NCBI RefSeq assembly: GCF_001735805.1
Contig: NZ_CP017248.1
Coordinates: forward strand, 1,860,001 to 1,924,000
DNA from: Streptomyces fodineus
GTDB lineage: Bacteria; Actinomycetota; Actinomycetes; Streptomycetales; Streptomycetaceae
Direction: 5' to 3'
DNA length: 64,000 nt
Program-made: the position numbers and the translations under genes
The notes under the pieces: generated by a model
The model's database searches: none
What the model was told of the DNA's origin: nothing
The model's input: only the letters and a program-made list of their open reading frames with translations
Shown here: positions 53,453 to 61,125 of the stretch, piece by piece
Numbering within the stretch: position 1 is the stretch's first letter
Layout of the letters: the number at the start of each line of letters is the position of its first letter

Positions 53453-54649
53453 TCACGGCCTCGTCTGCTGCACCCGGATCGACTGCAGCAGGCCGACCGC
53501 CACCCACACTGCGAACATCGAGGAACCGCCGTAGGAGACGAACGGCAGGGGAATTCCCGCCACCGGCATGATGCCGAGCGCCATGCCGATGTTCTCGAAG
53601 GACTGGAAGGAGAACCAGGCGACGATGCCGGCGGCGATGATCGTGCCGTACAACTCGGTCGTCTCCCGGGCGATGCGACAGGCGCGCCACAGGATCACTC
53701 CGATCAGGGAGATGATCAGGATCCCGCCCACGAAGCCCAGTTCCTCCCCGGCGACGGTGAACACGAAGTCGGTCTGCTGCTCCGGGACGAACTGACCGGT
53801 GGTCTGCGCGCCGTGGAAGAGGCCCTCGCCCGTCAGACCGCCGGAACCGATGGCGATGCGGGCCTGGTTGGTGTTGTAACCGACTCCGGACGGGTCCAGG
53901 CTCGGGTCGGCGAAGGCGGCGAAGCGGTTGATCTGGTACTGGTCCAGGAGATGCAGCTGCCACACGGCGACGGCGCCGAGGACACCGATGCCGAGCAGAC
54001 CGAAGACCCAGCGGTTGGAGGCGCCGGATGCGAGCAGCACGCCCAGGATCGTGACGGTCATGACCATCGTCGAGCCGAGGTCCGGCATCATCATCACGAC
54101 CATGATCGGCACGGCGGCCAGCCCCAGCGCCTGGATCACCGTGCGGCCGTCGGGGTACTTCCTGTCACCCGCGTCGACCCGGGCCGCGAGGAGCAGCGCC
54201 ATGCCCAGGATGATGGTGACCTTCACGAATTCCGAGGGCTGCAGTGAGAATCCGCCGCCCAGGACGATCCAGTTGCGGTTGCCGTTGATGGTGGCACCGA
54301 GCGGAGTGAGCACCAGCAGCACCCCGAGCACTGAAATCCCGTAGAGGATGGGCACCGCGTTGCGCAGGGCGCGGTGCCCCAGCCATATCGTGCCGATCAT
54401 CAGGACGAACCCGATGCCGAGGTTCATCAGGTGTCGGACGAGGAAGTAGTGCGGGTCGCCCTGGTTGATCGCGGTGCGGTTGCGAGTCGCGGAGTACACC
54501 AGCAGCGAGCCGATGAACGACAGGGCGAGGGCGGCCAGCAGTATCGGCCAGTCCAGCCGACGGATGATGGAGTCGCGTGCGAAAAGCCGCGTCCAGGCGG
54601 GGCGCTCGGGGCCATAGCCCGAGACGGTGAAGCTGCTCGCGCCGGTCAT
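53453..54649 (-). CDS. rodA: RodA/FtsW/SpoVE-family peptidoglycan glycosyltransferase (SEDS)
   Basis: A 398-residue SEDS protein with about ten membrane helices. Signatures are LPILL-type start (DWPILLAALALSFIGSLLVY), GNRNWIVLGGGFSLQPSEFV (helix 4-5 region), MMMPDLGSTMVMTVTILGVL with the catalytic Asp-bearing loop, IAIGSGGLTGEGLFHGAQTT, QTDFVFTVAGEELGF and the C-terminal PLPFVSYGGSSMFA. It polymerises lipid II glycan strands with a class B PBP; no PBP gene is adjacent. A second SEDS gene lies at 62830. A TTGCGCAA-containing motif lies about 180 bases upstream. Confidence 0.93.
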   Translation of the reverse strand: MTGASSFTVSGYGPERPAWTRLFARDSIIRRLDWPILLAALALSFIGSLLVYSATRNRTAINQGDPHYFLVRHLMNLGIGFVLMIGTIWLGHRALRNAVPILYGISVLGVLLVLTPLGATINGNRNWIVLGGGFSLQPSEFVKVTIILGMALLLAARVDAGDRKYPDGRTVIQALGLAAVPIMVVMMMPDLGSTMVMTVTILGVLLASGASNRWVFGLLGIGVLGAVAVWQLHLLDQYQINRFAAFADPSLDPSGVGYNTNQARIAIGSGGLTGEGLFHGAQTTGQFVPEQQTDFVFTVAGEELGFVGGILIISLIGVILWRACRIARETTELYGTIIAAGIVAWFSFQSFENIGMALGIMPVAGIPLPFVSYGGSSMFAVWVAVGLLQSIRVQQTRP

Positions 54650-54825
54650 GCCAGCGTCCTCCGGCTTTCGCGCTCACAGGCGGTCGCCTGCGGGTCGTAC
54701 GGTCGGCTGTGGTCACCGAGCTTCCACACCTGCTCGTGGACCGGCCGCATGCGGCCAAGAGACTGGTGACCCATGGAGGACTCCGTTCGCTCCAGAGACG
54801 AAGCAGGCTGCCGCGCCGATCATAT

Positions 54826-54841
54826 CTGCTTGATTGCGCAA
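54826..54841 (-). promoter_or_regulatory. TTGCNTNNTTGCGCAA motif, copy 2 (upstream of rodA)
   Basis: Plus-strand sequence CTGCTTGATTGCGCAA, differing from the best copies at positions 1 and 5 to 8 only. It lies in the 234-base gap upstream of rodA. Confidence 0.5.
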
Positions 54842-54883
54842 AGCTGCAACAGAAACCCGGCCGCGTACGATGCCGGCCGCCGG

Positions 54884-55045
54884 TCAGGCGTCGGAGTCGG
54901 GTGTGCTGCGCGCCGCCGCGTACGCCTGGGCCGGTGTCATGGAGACGCCGTTCAGGTTGACCGTCTTGTAGGGGCTGACCTTGGCGCAGGTCTTGGCCTG
55001 GTCGGCGGTGGAGGCGTGCGCGCCTCCGACTGTGCTCTCAGTCAC
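54884..55045 (-). CDS. Small ORF overlapping the ArsR gene end
   Basis: A 53-residue frame from a GTG that overlaps the ArsR stop: TADQAKTCAKVSPYKTVNLN then GVSMTPAQAYAAARSTPDSD. The sequence looks protein-like and continues the operon direction, but is too short to assign; it may be the surviving C-terminus of a larger exported protein. GGGAC before the GTG is only a weak ribosome binding site. Confidence 0.4.
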   Translation of the reverse strand: MTESTVGGAHASTADQAKTCAKVSPYKTVNLNGVSMTPAQAYAAARSTPDSDA

Positions 55046-55400
55046 TGGTCCCGTGCAGAAGTCGTACGGGCGCGGAACCCTGGCGGGAACGTGCCGTCAG
55101 CTGCCCGATCATCACGCGCACGAGCGTCACCACGTCCGGGTCGTCGATGTAGTAGACCTGCCGCCGACCCTCACGGCGAGAGCACACCAGTCCGGCGAGC
55201 TTCAGCTTCGCCAGGTGCTGGCTGACGGCGGGCAGTGCACCGCCCACCCGGTCGGCGAGGTGCGTGACATCGCACTCCCCCTGGGACAGCGCCCACATCA
55301 GGTGAAGCCTGACGGACGAGGCGAGCAGCCCGAAGGCGCCGGCGGCAGCCGCCAGCACGTCGGCCGGCGGATCCTCGAAGCCACCGACGTTCCCAGCCAC
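55038..55400 (-). CDS. ArsR/SmtB-family winged-helix regulator
   Basis: A 120-residue regulator: GLLASSVRLHLMWALSQGEC, DVTHLADRVGGALPAVSQHL, AKLKLAGLVCSRREGRRQVY and YIDDPDVVTLVRVMI. The recognition helix Cys-poor pattern and the DxxxxxD near the C-terminus suit an alpha5-type metal site as in SmtB/NmtR proteins, though few ligand residues remain, so the inducer is uncertain. GTG at 55400 has AGAGGA upstream; the frame is open back to 55526. Its usual target, a metal exporter, is not next to it. Confidence 0.85.
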   Translation of the reverse strand: MAGNVGGFEDPPADVLAAAAGAFGLLASSVRLHLMWALSQGECDVTHLADRVGGALPAVSQHLAKLKLAGLVCSRREGRRQVYYIDDPDVVTLVRVMIGQLTARSRQGSAPVRLLHGTSD

Positions 55401-55769
55401 GGTCCTCTGCCCTCCCGCCCGCACTTCACAGTCGACACTCACACGCCCACCCAGTGTAGGCGCCGGGCGCAAGCAGTCCTGTGGAGCAGGACGTCGGCTC
55501 CGCGGCCGGGGGTGTGGCTGCCTCAAGTCGTAACTACCGCTTGCTCGCTACCGGTTCCTCGCGGGGTTCGCGGCCTTACGGCCCCTCGCCCCAGCGCACC
55601 GAACAACACTCCCCCATCAGCGTGCCGGCCCTGCTGACAGCAGCCCCGCTGCGATCACTGCGCAATGACGCTGCTCCATTCCAGTGACAAAAGAATGAGA
55701 AGACGAGGGGGAAACATTTGTTCAACCTGCAGCTCTACCACGAAAAGTAGACGATTCAACGGCCGGCGC

Positions 55770-56332
55770 ACCCACTTCGGCGTGCCGCTCAGCCGCGCTC
55801 GGGCCAGCCTGGATGTGCGAGCCGCCCCGAGTGACCGACTCGCACCCAGGGGGACGTCGAAGAAAGCAGGAGATCCACCATGAGTTTCTCCCGAAGCCGC
55901 CGCGCCCGTGCGCTCGCTGCCGGTGCCCTGTCCGCCGCCATGCTGTCGACCGGTACGGCAGGAGCCGTCGCCGCGACCGGGACGCCCGCCCCCAAGCCTT
56001 CCATGACCCGCACGGGCACGCCGAGCGTGAGGCCGTCGCGGACGCCGACCGCCATGGGATCGATCACCGTCTCGGCCAACCACAAGGCCGTCAAGGCGGG
56101 CAACGCCGTGGTGTTCACCGGCCGGGTCAGGGGCATCAAGGCCGGTTCGACGCTAGTGCTCCAGCACCTGCACAACGGCAAGTGGAGCACGCTGAAGACC
56201 ACGGCGACCGTCAACAAGAACGGCACCTACACGATCAAGCGGACGTTCACCAAGAAGGGCACCGAACAGGTGCGGGTGGCGGCCAAGTCCGGCACGTTCC
56301 ACTCCTCTCCGGTCACCGTAAAGGTCAGCTGA
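55770..56332 (+). repeat. Direct repeat, right copy (partner 53014-53443)
   Basis: This intact copy includes the upstream CGAGTGACCGACTCG block (55829-55843), an inverted repeat CGAGT-GACCG-ACTCG that is conserved in both copies and may be an operator. Confidence 0.75.
55880..56332 (+). CDS. Small secreted Ig-like/bacterial surface-domain protein
   Basis: A 150-residue exported protein. It has a signal peptide (RRARALAAGALSAAMLSTG, cleavage near AGAVAA), a Pro/Thr/Ser linker (residues 33-58), then one beta-sandwich domain of about 85 residues (SITVSANHKAVKAGNAVVFT, GSTLVLQHLHNGKWSTLKTT, NKNGTYTIKRTFTKKGTEQV, SSPVTVKVS). The domain resembles Ig-like repeats that bind wall or serve as spacers; it is very basic. 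It starts 9 bases after GCAGGAG. A broken duplicate lies at 53014. A two-part hairpin terminator follows. Confidence 0.85.
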   Translation: MSFSRSRRARALAAGALSAAMLSTGTAGAVAATGTPAPKPSMTRTGTPSVRPSRTPTAMGSITVSANHKAVKAGNAVVFTGRVRGIKAGSTLVLQHLHNGKWSTLKTTATVNKNGTYTIKRTFTKKGTEQVRVAAKSGTFHSSPVTVKVS

Positions 56333-56361
56333 CGGTGAGCTGACGCAGGTCAGTGACCTGG

Positions 56362-56400
56362 CTGGTTGGCCGCCCGGGGAAGCTGCGGGCGACCAACCAG
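56362..56400 (+). terminator. Hairpin terminator after the secreted protein gene
   Basis: CTGGTTGG-C-CGCCCG pairs with CGGGCG-A-CCAACCAG (14 pairs with one mismatch, 9-base loop) 30 bases after the stop. Confidence 0.75.
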
Positions 56401-56557
56401 ATGGTCCGGCATTGCCCGGCTGGTGCTGTGACCGCGAAGGTTCGCCGGATTGGACGATCAAGGCCATGGTGCTGAGTGATCGGCCTCCCCATCGAATGCC
56501 CGGCCCGCTACGGACCTTGGCGCGTTCGCGTCGCCAGCACGGCAGTACGGTGAAGCG

Positions 56558-56887
56558 GTGACACCCTTACCGGAAGACTCGTCGCCGCTGATCAGCGAAG
56601 ACGACCGCGACATGGCCGTGCAGCGCCTGGAGGAGTCGTACGCCGAAGAGCGTGTCACGCACGAGGAGTTGGACGAACTCCTCCACCGTGCGCTTACCGC
56701 CGAGACGCAGAGCGAGCCGGTGTCGGCTCTGGCCTCACTCCCGGAGGAGCACCCGGGCACCACGTCGACGCTCGCCGTCGCTGGCGGGACGGATCCGGCG
56801 GCGCGCAGGTTCTTGCAGAACACGAGGCCCTGGTCGGACACGACCTTCCCCGACGCGTCGCACAGCGCGGAGGCGTCCAGATCGTAG
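56558..56887 (+). CDS. DUF1707 (SHOCT-like) domain protein, possibly truncated
   Basis: A 109-residue protein. ISEDDRDMAVQRLEESYAEE and RVTHEELDELLHRALTAETQ match DUF1707, a helical N-terminal domain of many actinobacterial membrane proteins. After SALASLPEEHPG the sequence becomes low-grade and runs antisense to a terD remnant, so the original C-terminus, normally a membrane region or 2TM domain, was probably replaced. GTG start at 56558, weak GGTGAAG upstream. Confidence 0.65.
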   Translation: MTPLPEDSSPLISEDDRDMAVQRLEESYAEERVTHEELDELLHRALTAETQSEPVSALASLPEEHPGTTSTLAVAGGTDPAARRFLQNTRPWSDTTFPDASHSAEASRS

Positions 56888-56999
56888 CCGGCACCCGTGG
56901 TGGTGCGTACAGCCCAGCCGGGACCGACGGTTACGGCGGTCAGTCCCGGCGGCTCCTTGTCAGTGAGACATTGCCGCCCCTGGCCAGGGCCACGCCCAT
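56795..56999 (-). pseudogene. terD-like tellurium-resistance gene fragment
   Basis: From ATG 56999: MGVALARGGNVSLT, then a frameshift, then KEPPGLTAVTVGPGWAVRTT, GAGYDLDASALCDASGKVVS and DQGLVFCKNLRA. These are the first 60 residues of TerD proteins (calcium-binding stress proteins). The rest is missing and the end overlaps the DUF1707 gene in the opposite direction. Confidence 0.8.
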
Positions 57000-57209
57000 G
57001 AGATGCCCTCTCGCGATGATGGTGGCGGGATACCGCCTCTGCGGCGTTCCATGCCTGTGTGCTACCGCATGTGCGGAGGTGTGGGGCCGGTGAAGCCCGG
57101 ACTGCCGAAGCCGGGGCTTGAGCAATCCGGGGCGATGGCGCCGGGGCGACGGGCGGACAGCGAGTCGTCATCCGGATCGTCACCGTCGGCGCCTGCCCCG
57201 CCGGCGGCT

Positions 57210-57324
57210 GCCTCGCGAGCCCGGCCATCCGGGCCCGCCACTGCCGTTCGACGCCGATCAGCGCGCCGCAGGCCACCCCGGTGCCGAGTCGGGTCAGGAA
57301 TTCGACGGTGGTCAGTGCGTGCAC
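57210..57324 (-). pseudogene. MgtC-family gene, N-terminal fragment
   Basis: From a GTG at 57324 behind AAGGAGG: MHALTTVEFLTRLGTGVACG then ALIGVERQWRARMAGL, the first helix and signature of MgtC/SapB proteins (Mg2+ limitation and virulence factors). The homology ends at residue about 37. Confidence 0.75.
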
Positions 57325-57421
57325 GAGGCACCTCCTTCAGGGAGCGGGGCCGCGAGCGGCCGGATCAGATGCGTGACAGTGACGCCCCGGGCGGTAGCCG
57401 CACGGCGTCCGGCGCCGGGCG

Positions 57422-57790
57422 TCAGGCGAGCGGCTGGAGGAATTCCAGGCGGTTGCCGACGGGGTCGGTGCTGTAGAAGCGGCGGTGGCCGGGCAGGTTG
57501 TCGTCCCACACGACCGGCGCGCCGTGTGCGGCGAGGCGGTCGGAGAGGGCGTCGATGTCGGTCACCCGCAGCCCGGTGTGGGCCTTTTGCGCGGGCCGGA
57601 AGGGGTCTTCGATGCCCAGGTGGAGCTGCACGCTGCCGCCAGGGGTGGCGAACCAGCAGCCACCGCGGGCGGCGAGCACCGGTGGCTTGGGGATCTCGGT
57701 CATCCCGAGGGCGCCGGTGTAGAAGGCGCGCAGCGTCTCCTCACTGGCGGGCGGGGCGGCGAGCTGGACGTGGTCGATAGCGGCGAGCAT
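57422..57790 (-). CDS. VOC (glyoxalase/dioxygenase-fold) protein
   Basis: A 122-residue single-domain VOC protein: AAIDHVQLAAPPASEETLRA, FYTGALGMTEIPKP, RGGCWFATPGGSVQLHLGIE, HTGLRVTDIDALSDRLAAHG, FYSTDPVGNRLEFLQPL. Metal-ligand candidates are His5 (DHVQL), His at QLHLG or HTGLR, and Glu in RLEFLQ. The family covers glyoxalases, thiol transferases and antibiotic-resistance proteins; the role here is unassigned. ATG at 57790 has AGAAAGG upstream; an ATG at 57811 is in frame. Confidence 0.88.
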   Translation of the reverse strand: MLAAIDHVQLAAPPASEETLRAFYTGALGMTEIPKPPVLAARGGCWFATPGGSVQLHLGIEDPFRPAQKAHTGLRVTDIDALSDRLAAHGAPVVWDDNLPGHRRFYSTDPVGNRLEFLQPLA

Positions 57791-57885
57791 GGCGAAGGGC
57801 CTTTCTGCCATAGACGTGACAGTGGTGGATGGCCTTCCGGGCCTCCGGGGTGCTCGATCAGAGCACCCCGGGACGGTGGGGGGAC

Positions 57886-59523
57886 TCAGTGGCCGAGGGC
57901 CACTTCCACGATCTTGATGACGACGAGGATCATCGCGATGAGCAGGTAGGTGCGCAGCATGCCCATGCCGAGCTTGCGGGCGGTGGACATGGTCGGCCGG
58001 GTCAGTGTGGCCAGTGCGGGCATGCGCCAGGTGTCGCGGCCGGTGCGGTCGATCGGGTCTTCCTTGGTGCCGGTGCGGCGGCGGGTGAAGGCGTATCCCG
58101 CGGCCAGCACGCCGACGATGCCGCAGGCGGCCATGATGTCGAGGATCGCGGCCGCGGAGATGTCCGGGAAGAGCACCGAGGCGGTCAGGATGATCGACAG
58201 GGCGACCAGGACGCCGACGACGGCCGAGGTGAACGCGTTGGTCTTCGGCCCGTTGACCCAGGGGCCGAGGACCTGCTTGTCATTGCACAGCAAGAGCAGG
58301 AACACGCTGGCGGAGGGCAGCAGGACGCCGGCGAGGGTCTGGACGCCCTCGGTGAGCAGGCCCAGCGGGGAGCCGGGGATGAGCACGATGGCAGCGGCCG
58401 CGGCGACCAGGCCGGCGTAGACGGCGTAGAAGCCCTTGGCTCCCTTGACGCCGCGGTGGAGGGAGTGCTTGATGCCGAAGACGTCGCCGATGGCGTAGGC
58501 GGTGGACAGGGAGACGGCGAAGGCACCGATGATCGAGGCGTCCAGCAGCGCGATCGCGAACAGCACCCCAGCAAGCTTGCCGGCCTTGGCTTCGAGGCCG
58601 TGCGCGATGCCGGCGGTGTCCGTGAAGTTCCCCAAGCCGTGGGTGCCGACGAAGGCGGCGGCGGTGAAGCCCATCACGGCCGCCGCCCCGACGACCACCA
58701 CGGTGATGCCGATCCACAGGTCGGCCTTCTCGTACGTCATGAAGCGCGGGGTGATCCGCTTGTCGATCACGTACGACTGCTGGAAGAACAGCTGCCAGGG
58801 GGCGACCGTCGTGCCGACGATCCCGATGATCAGCAGCATGACGGTGGACAACTGCCCGGTACCGCCGGGCATGTCCGGCACGACGAAGTCACGGGCCATC
58901 TGCGAGGCGTGCGGGTGGACCATGCAGTAGATCGGCACCAGGAGCAGCGAGGCAGCGCACAGCGTGATGGCGACCCGCTCGAAGCGGCGGAAGGAGCCGG
59001 TGAACGCCGACGCGATGATGACTGCGGCGGCGAGCACCACGGAGGCGGCCTTGGGCAGGCCCAGGTGGCCGGTGGCCAGGGTGATGCCGATGAACTCGGT
59101 CACCAGAGTGAGGGCGCTGAGCAGGAACAGGTCGATGACGGAGAACGCGCCCCAGAACTTCCCGAACCGCTCCAGGATGAGCCGGGCGTGGCCGACGCCG
59201 GTGACGGCGCCCAGACGCAGCACCATCTCCTGGTTGACGAACAGGACGGGGACCAGCAGGAGCAGGGTCCACAGCAGGTGGGTGCCGTAGTTCTGGCCGG
59301 CCTGGCCGTAGGTGGCGAAGGCGCCGGCGTCGTTGTCGCCGACCATGACGATCAGGCCGGGCCCGACGATCGCCAACAGCGTCTTCAGCCTGGCCGACAG
59401 CCCGGTGCGGGGTGCGGTGTCGTCGAGCCTGATGGTGCCGAGCGCACCCTGGATGTCGCCGACGTGCGCGTCGTCCAGGACCGCGGAGTGCGGGGCCTCG
59501 GACACGTTGGTCACGGTGGTCAT
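57886..59523 (-). CDS. NRAMP-family transporter, Mg2+-type (riboswitch-controlled)
   Basis: A 545-residue transporter with about eleven membrane helices in the NRAMP/LeuT fold. The helix-1 metal motif (DPGN in Mn2+/Fe2+ NRAMPs) reads VGDNDAGAFATYG, and helix 6, where MPH is usual, reads GIVGTTVAPWQLFFQQ. These changes fit the NRAMP-related Mg2+ transporter branch. An M-box riboswitch upstream independently points to Mg2+. A cytosolic loop (RRRTGTKEDPIDRTGRDTWR) precedes the last helix. ATG at 59523 with GGGAGG upstream. The ribosome binding site can pair with a sequence 20 bases upstream. Mn2+ transport cannot be excluded. Confidence 0.9.
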   Translation of the reverse strand: MTTVTNVSEAPHSAVLDDAHVGDIQGALGTIRLDDTAPRTGLSARLKTLLAIVGPGLIVMVGDNDAGAFATYGQAGQNYGTHLLWTLLLLVPVLFVNQEMVLRLGAVTGVGHARLILERFGKFWGAFSVIDLFLLSALTLVTEFIGITLATGHLGLPKAASVVLAAAVIIASAFTGSFRRFERVAITLCAASLLLVPIYCMVHPHASQMARDFVVPDMPGGTGQLSTVMLLIIGIVGTTVAPWQLFFQQSYVIDKRITPRFMTYEKADLWIGITVVVVGAAAVMGFTAAAFVGTHGLGNFTDTAGIAHGLEAKAGKLAGVLFAIALLDASIIGAFAVSLSTAYAIGDVFGIKHSLHRGVKGAKGFYAVYAGLVAAAAAIVLIPGSPLGLLTEGVQTLAGVLLPSASVFLLLLCNDKQVLGPWVNGPKTNAFTSAVVGVLVALSIILTASVLFPDISAAAILDIMAACGIVGVLAAGYAFTRRRTGTKEDPIDRTGRDTWRMPALATLTRPTMSTARKLGMGMLRTYLLIAMILVVIKIVEVALGH

Positions 59524-59527
59524 GACG

Positions 59528-59560
59528 TACCTCCCGAATCCCCCCCAAAAGGAGGAGGTA
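59528..59560 (-). promoter_or_regulatory. Hairpin that would hide the NRAMP ribosome binding site
   Basis: In the mRNA, UACCUCC (from 59560-59554) is fully complementary to GGAGGUA (59534-59528), which contains the Shine-Dalgarno; the loop is 19 bases. It could be the translational output of the M-box upstream. Confidence 0.5.
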
Positions 59561-59723
59561 GGGGGCACACGAAAGTCATCCTCCCCGCGCGAGCGCGCAG
59601 GACGGCAGCCCGTCACGGCGCACGGCCGTGCGGGGGCAGCAGACGCGGACGGGAATCCGCGCAGGGAAGGTGGTTACCGCGTGCCGGAAGAACGCGAGGA
59701 CAAGCGGGTGAGGGGCCGGCACA

Positions 59724-59895
59724 CCCCAACTCGTCAGAGCTTTGGCACTCCACGACGTAATCCCCTTGTCGGGGATGCCACTTGGCCTCACCCCTTGGGC
59801 CGGGGAGAGATGTCCTGACCCAGGGCGTCTCTCGACGTCGTGGGGTCAGCGGCCTGTGTCCGTGAAGACGCCTCACCGAACGAGGTGCCCTTTTT
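59724..59895 (-). ncRNA. M-box (ykoK) Mg2+ riboswitch
   Basis: Read on the minus strand, the leader of the NRAMP gene contains the M-box conserved pieces in order: CGGTGAGGCG, ACGGACACAGGCCGCTGACC, ACGTCGAGAGACGCC, TGGGTCAGGACA, then GGGGTGAGGCC and, near the 3' end, GTGCCAAAGCTCTGACGAG (the ykoK GUGCUAAAGCUCU block). The order and spacing fit the roughly 165-base class that folds around several Mg2+ ions and shuts down expression when Mg2+ is high. It begins about 15 bases after a -10 box at 59908 and ends about 200 bases before the gene. Confidence 0.92.
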
Positions 59896-59907
59896 GAAAC
59901 CTCAAAG

Positions 59908-59938
59908 AGTGTAGCCCAACGCTTGCATGCTTGCGCAA
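59908..59938 (-). promoter_or_regulatory. Promoter of the riboswitch-NRAMP transcript
   Basis: Minus strand: TTGCGC (59938-59933), 19 bases, TACACT (59913-59908). The -10 fits the HrdB pattern TAnnnT; the spacer is at the long end. The -35 lies inside the TTGCGCAA motif. Confidence 0.5.
59923..59938 (+). promoter_or_regulatory. TTGCNTNNTTGCGCAA motif, copy 3 (NRAMP promoter)
   Basis: Sequence TTGCATGCTTGCGCAA, overlapping the -35 of the riboswitch-NRAMP promoter. A bound protein here would be expected to repress. Confidence 0.55.
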
Positions 59939-59962
59939 GTCATTGACGACCTCTCGATGCGG

Positions 59963-60226
59963 TCACGGCCCGTGGCGTACGTCGCCCGGACCGATCCAGT
60001 CATCGATCACGGCGACGTTCACCCCAGCGTCCAAGGCCAGGACCTCGGGGGCGACACCGGCGCTCCAAGCAGCGACCACCGCACGCCGAAGGTCCTCCGC
60101 ACGCGTCGCCAGCCCGGCCTCGGCGGCCTCCGCGGAGGCCGCCATCAGGGCCCCCGCGTCCTCGGTCAGCCGTTGCGCCGCCTGGCGCACCGCGAGGCGT
60201 TCCTTTGCCCACCGCTGATCGTTCAC
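59963..60226 (-). CDS. Small protein with homeodomain-like HTH
   Basis: An 87-residue protein. Its C-terminal half, LRRAVVAAWSAGVAPEVLAL then DAGVNVAVIDDWIG, reads like the short Spd/resolvase-type HTH (REAxxAGxSxxxLAxxAGVSxxTIxxWI). GTG start with GGAGG eight bases upstream. It is the second gene of a two-gene unit with the 60-residue gene upstream (27-base gap). Such pairs are widespread in Streptomyces and unassigned. Confidence 0.65.
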   Translation of the reverse strand: MNDQRWAKERLAVRQAAQRLTEDAGALMAASAEAAEAGLATRAEDLRRAVVAAWSAGVAPEVLALDAGVNVAVIDDWIGPGDVRHGP

Positions 60227-60253
60227 CGCCGGCCTCCCTGGGACCGAGCCGGA

Positions 60254-60436
60254 TCAGTCCTGCGTGGCCGACCGGGCGAGCTTGATACCGAGTCCCAGCA
60301 GGCGCACCGGCATCCCGACACCGCAGGCATCGGCTACGGCGAGAACCGCCGGCTCGGCGACGGGGAGCAGAATCCGCAGGCCACGATCGGCCACGGCGGG
60401 CAGCGTGAAACGGGGCAGTGTGATCGTGATCGTCAT
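60254..60436 (-). CDS. Small hydrophobic protein, partner of the HTH gene
   Basis: A 60-residue protein, MTITITLPRFTLPAVADRGL then RILLPVAEPAVLAVADACGV, hydrophobic but without a clear membrane helix. An ideal GGAGGTG precedes the ATG. I do not recognise it. Confidence 0.6.
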   Translation of the reverse strand: MTITITLPRFTLPAVADRGLRILLPVAEPAVLAVADACGVGMPVRLLGLGIKLARSATQD

Positions 60437-61125
60437 GACGCACCTCCGCCTGATCGGCACCCGCTGGCGGACCGGAGGCAGGCGTAATGACTGCCTGGCA
60501 CATTCCGGAGAGCCACGCCGTCATACAGCGGTGCGGTGCGCGCCGGACGCCCGGGGTGCCACGGAATGGGAGCTGGGACTACTGCTGCAGGAACTCATCC
60601 CGTTCACCTCCTCGCGCTCGCGGCGGTCAGATCGGGCAACGACGCATCGCGCCCTCCGGCCAGAGTACGCCCACCCATGGCGCGACCACATGCCGAAGCC
60701 CACCGAGCCGGTTCTCGCACCCGCACCGCTGGACGGGACGCGGCGACCCGGATCGCGGACGACCACGAGTCGAGGTGCACCGGCCACCGCCGTGTGGGCC
60801 GGCCTGCTCGTTGCCGAGTCGTACGGCGCCACGCCGGAGGGAGGCGGGAGTCAGATGAACCGCACTTGCAGTAGTCCGGGCCACAGTCGGCCCCGCGCCC
60901 GCCCTCGGCACTCGGCATTCGGCACTCGTCCACCTGCGCTTTGGCCGACCTGACACCCGTGCGGCCCTACGCCGCCGCGGGCGGCCGGGCTGCCTCGGTC
61001 CGCCCATGCGGCGAACCATGTCTCTCGCCTTCTTCCGGCCGGGGACGCAGGCGTCGACGTCGACTCGGCAAGAAGCCACCCGGTCCTGGATCACCGCTCA
61101 CGCGAGCCACGGCATCGAGGGTGGG
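60437..61125. other. Gene-free stretch
   Basis: Several overlapping frames exist on both strands but none shows a family signature, a good ribosome binding site or a normal codon pattern. I see no repeat or RNA structure of note. Confidence 0.4.

Noticed and set aside
57829..59760. A 643-residue plus-strand frame antisense to the NRAMP gene
   Set aside because: Gly/Asp/Gln-rich shadow with no family; it would also run through the M-box leader in antisense.
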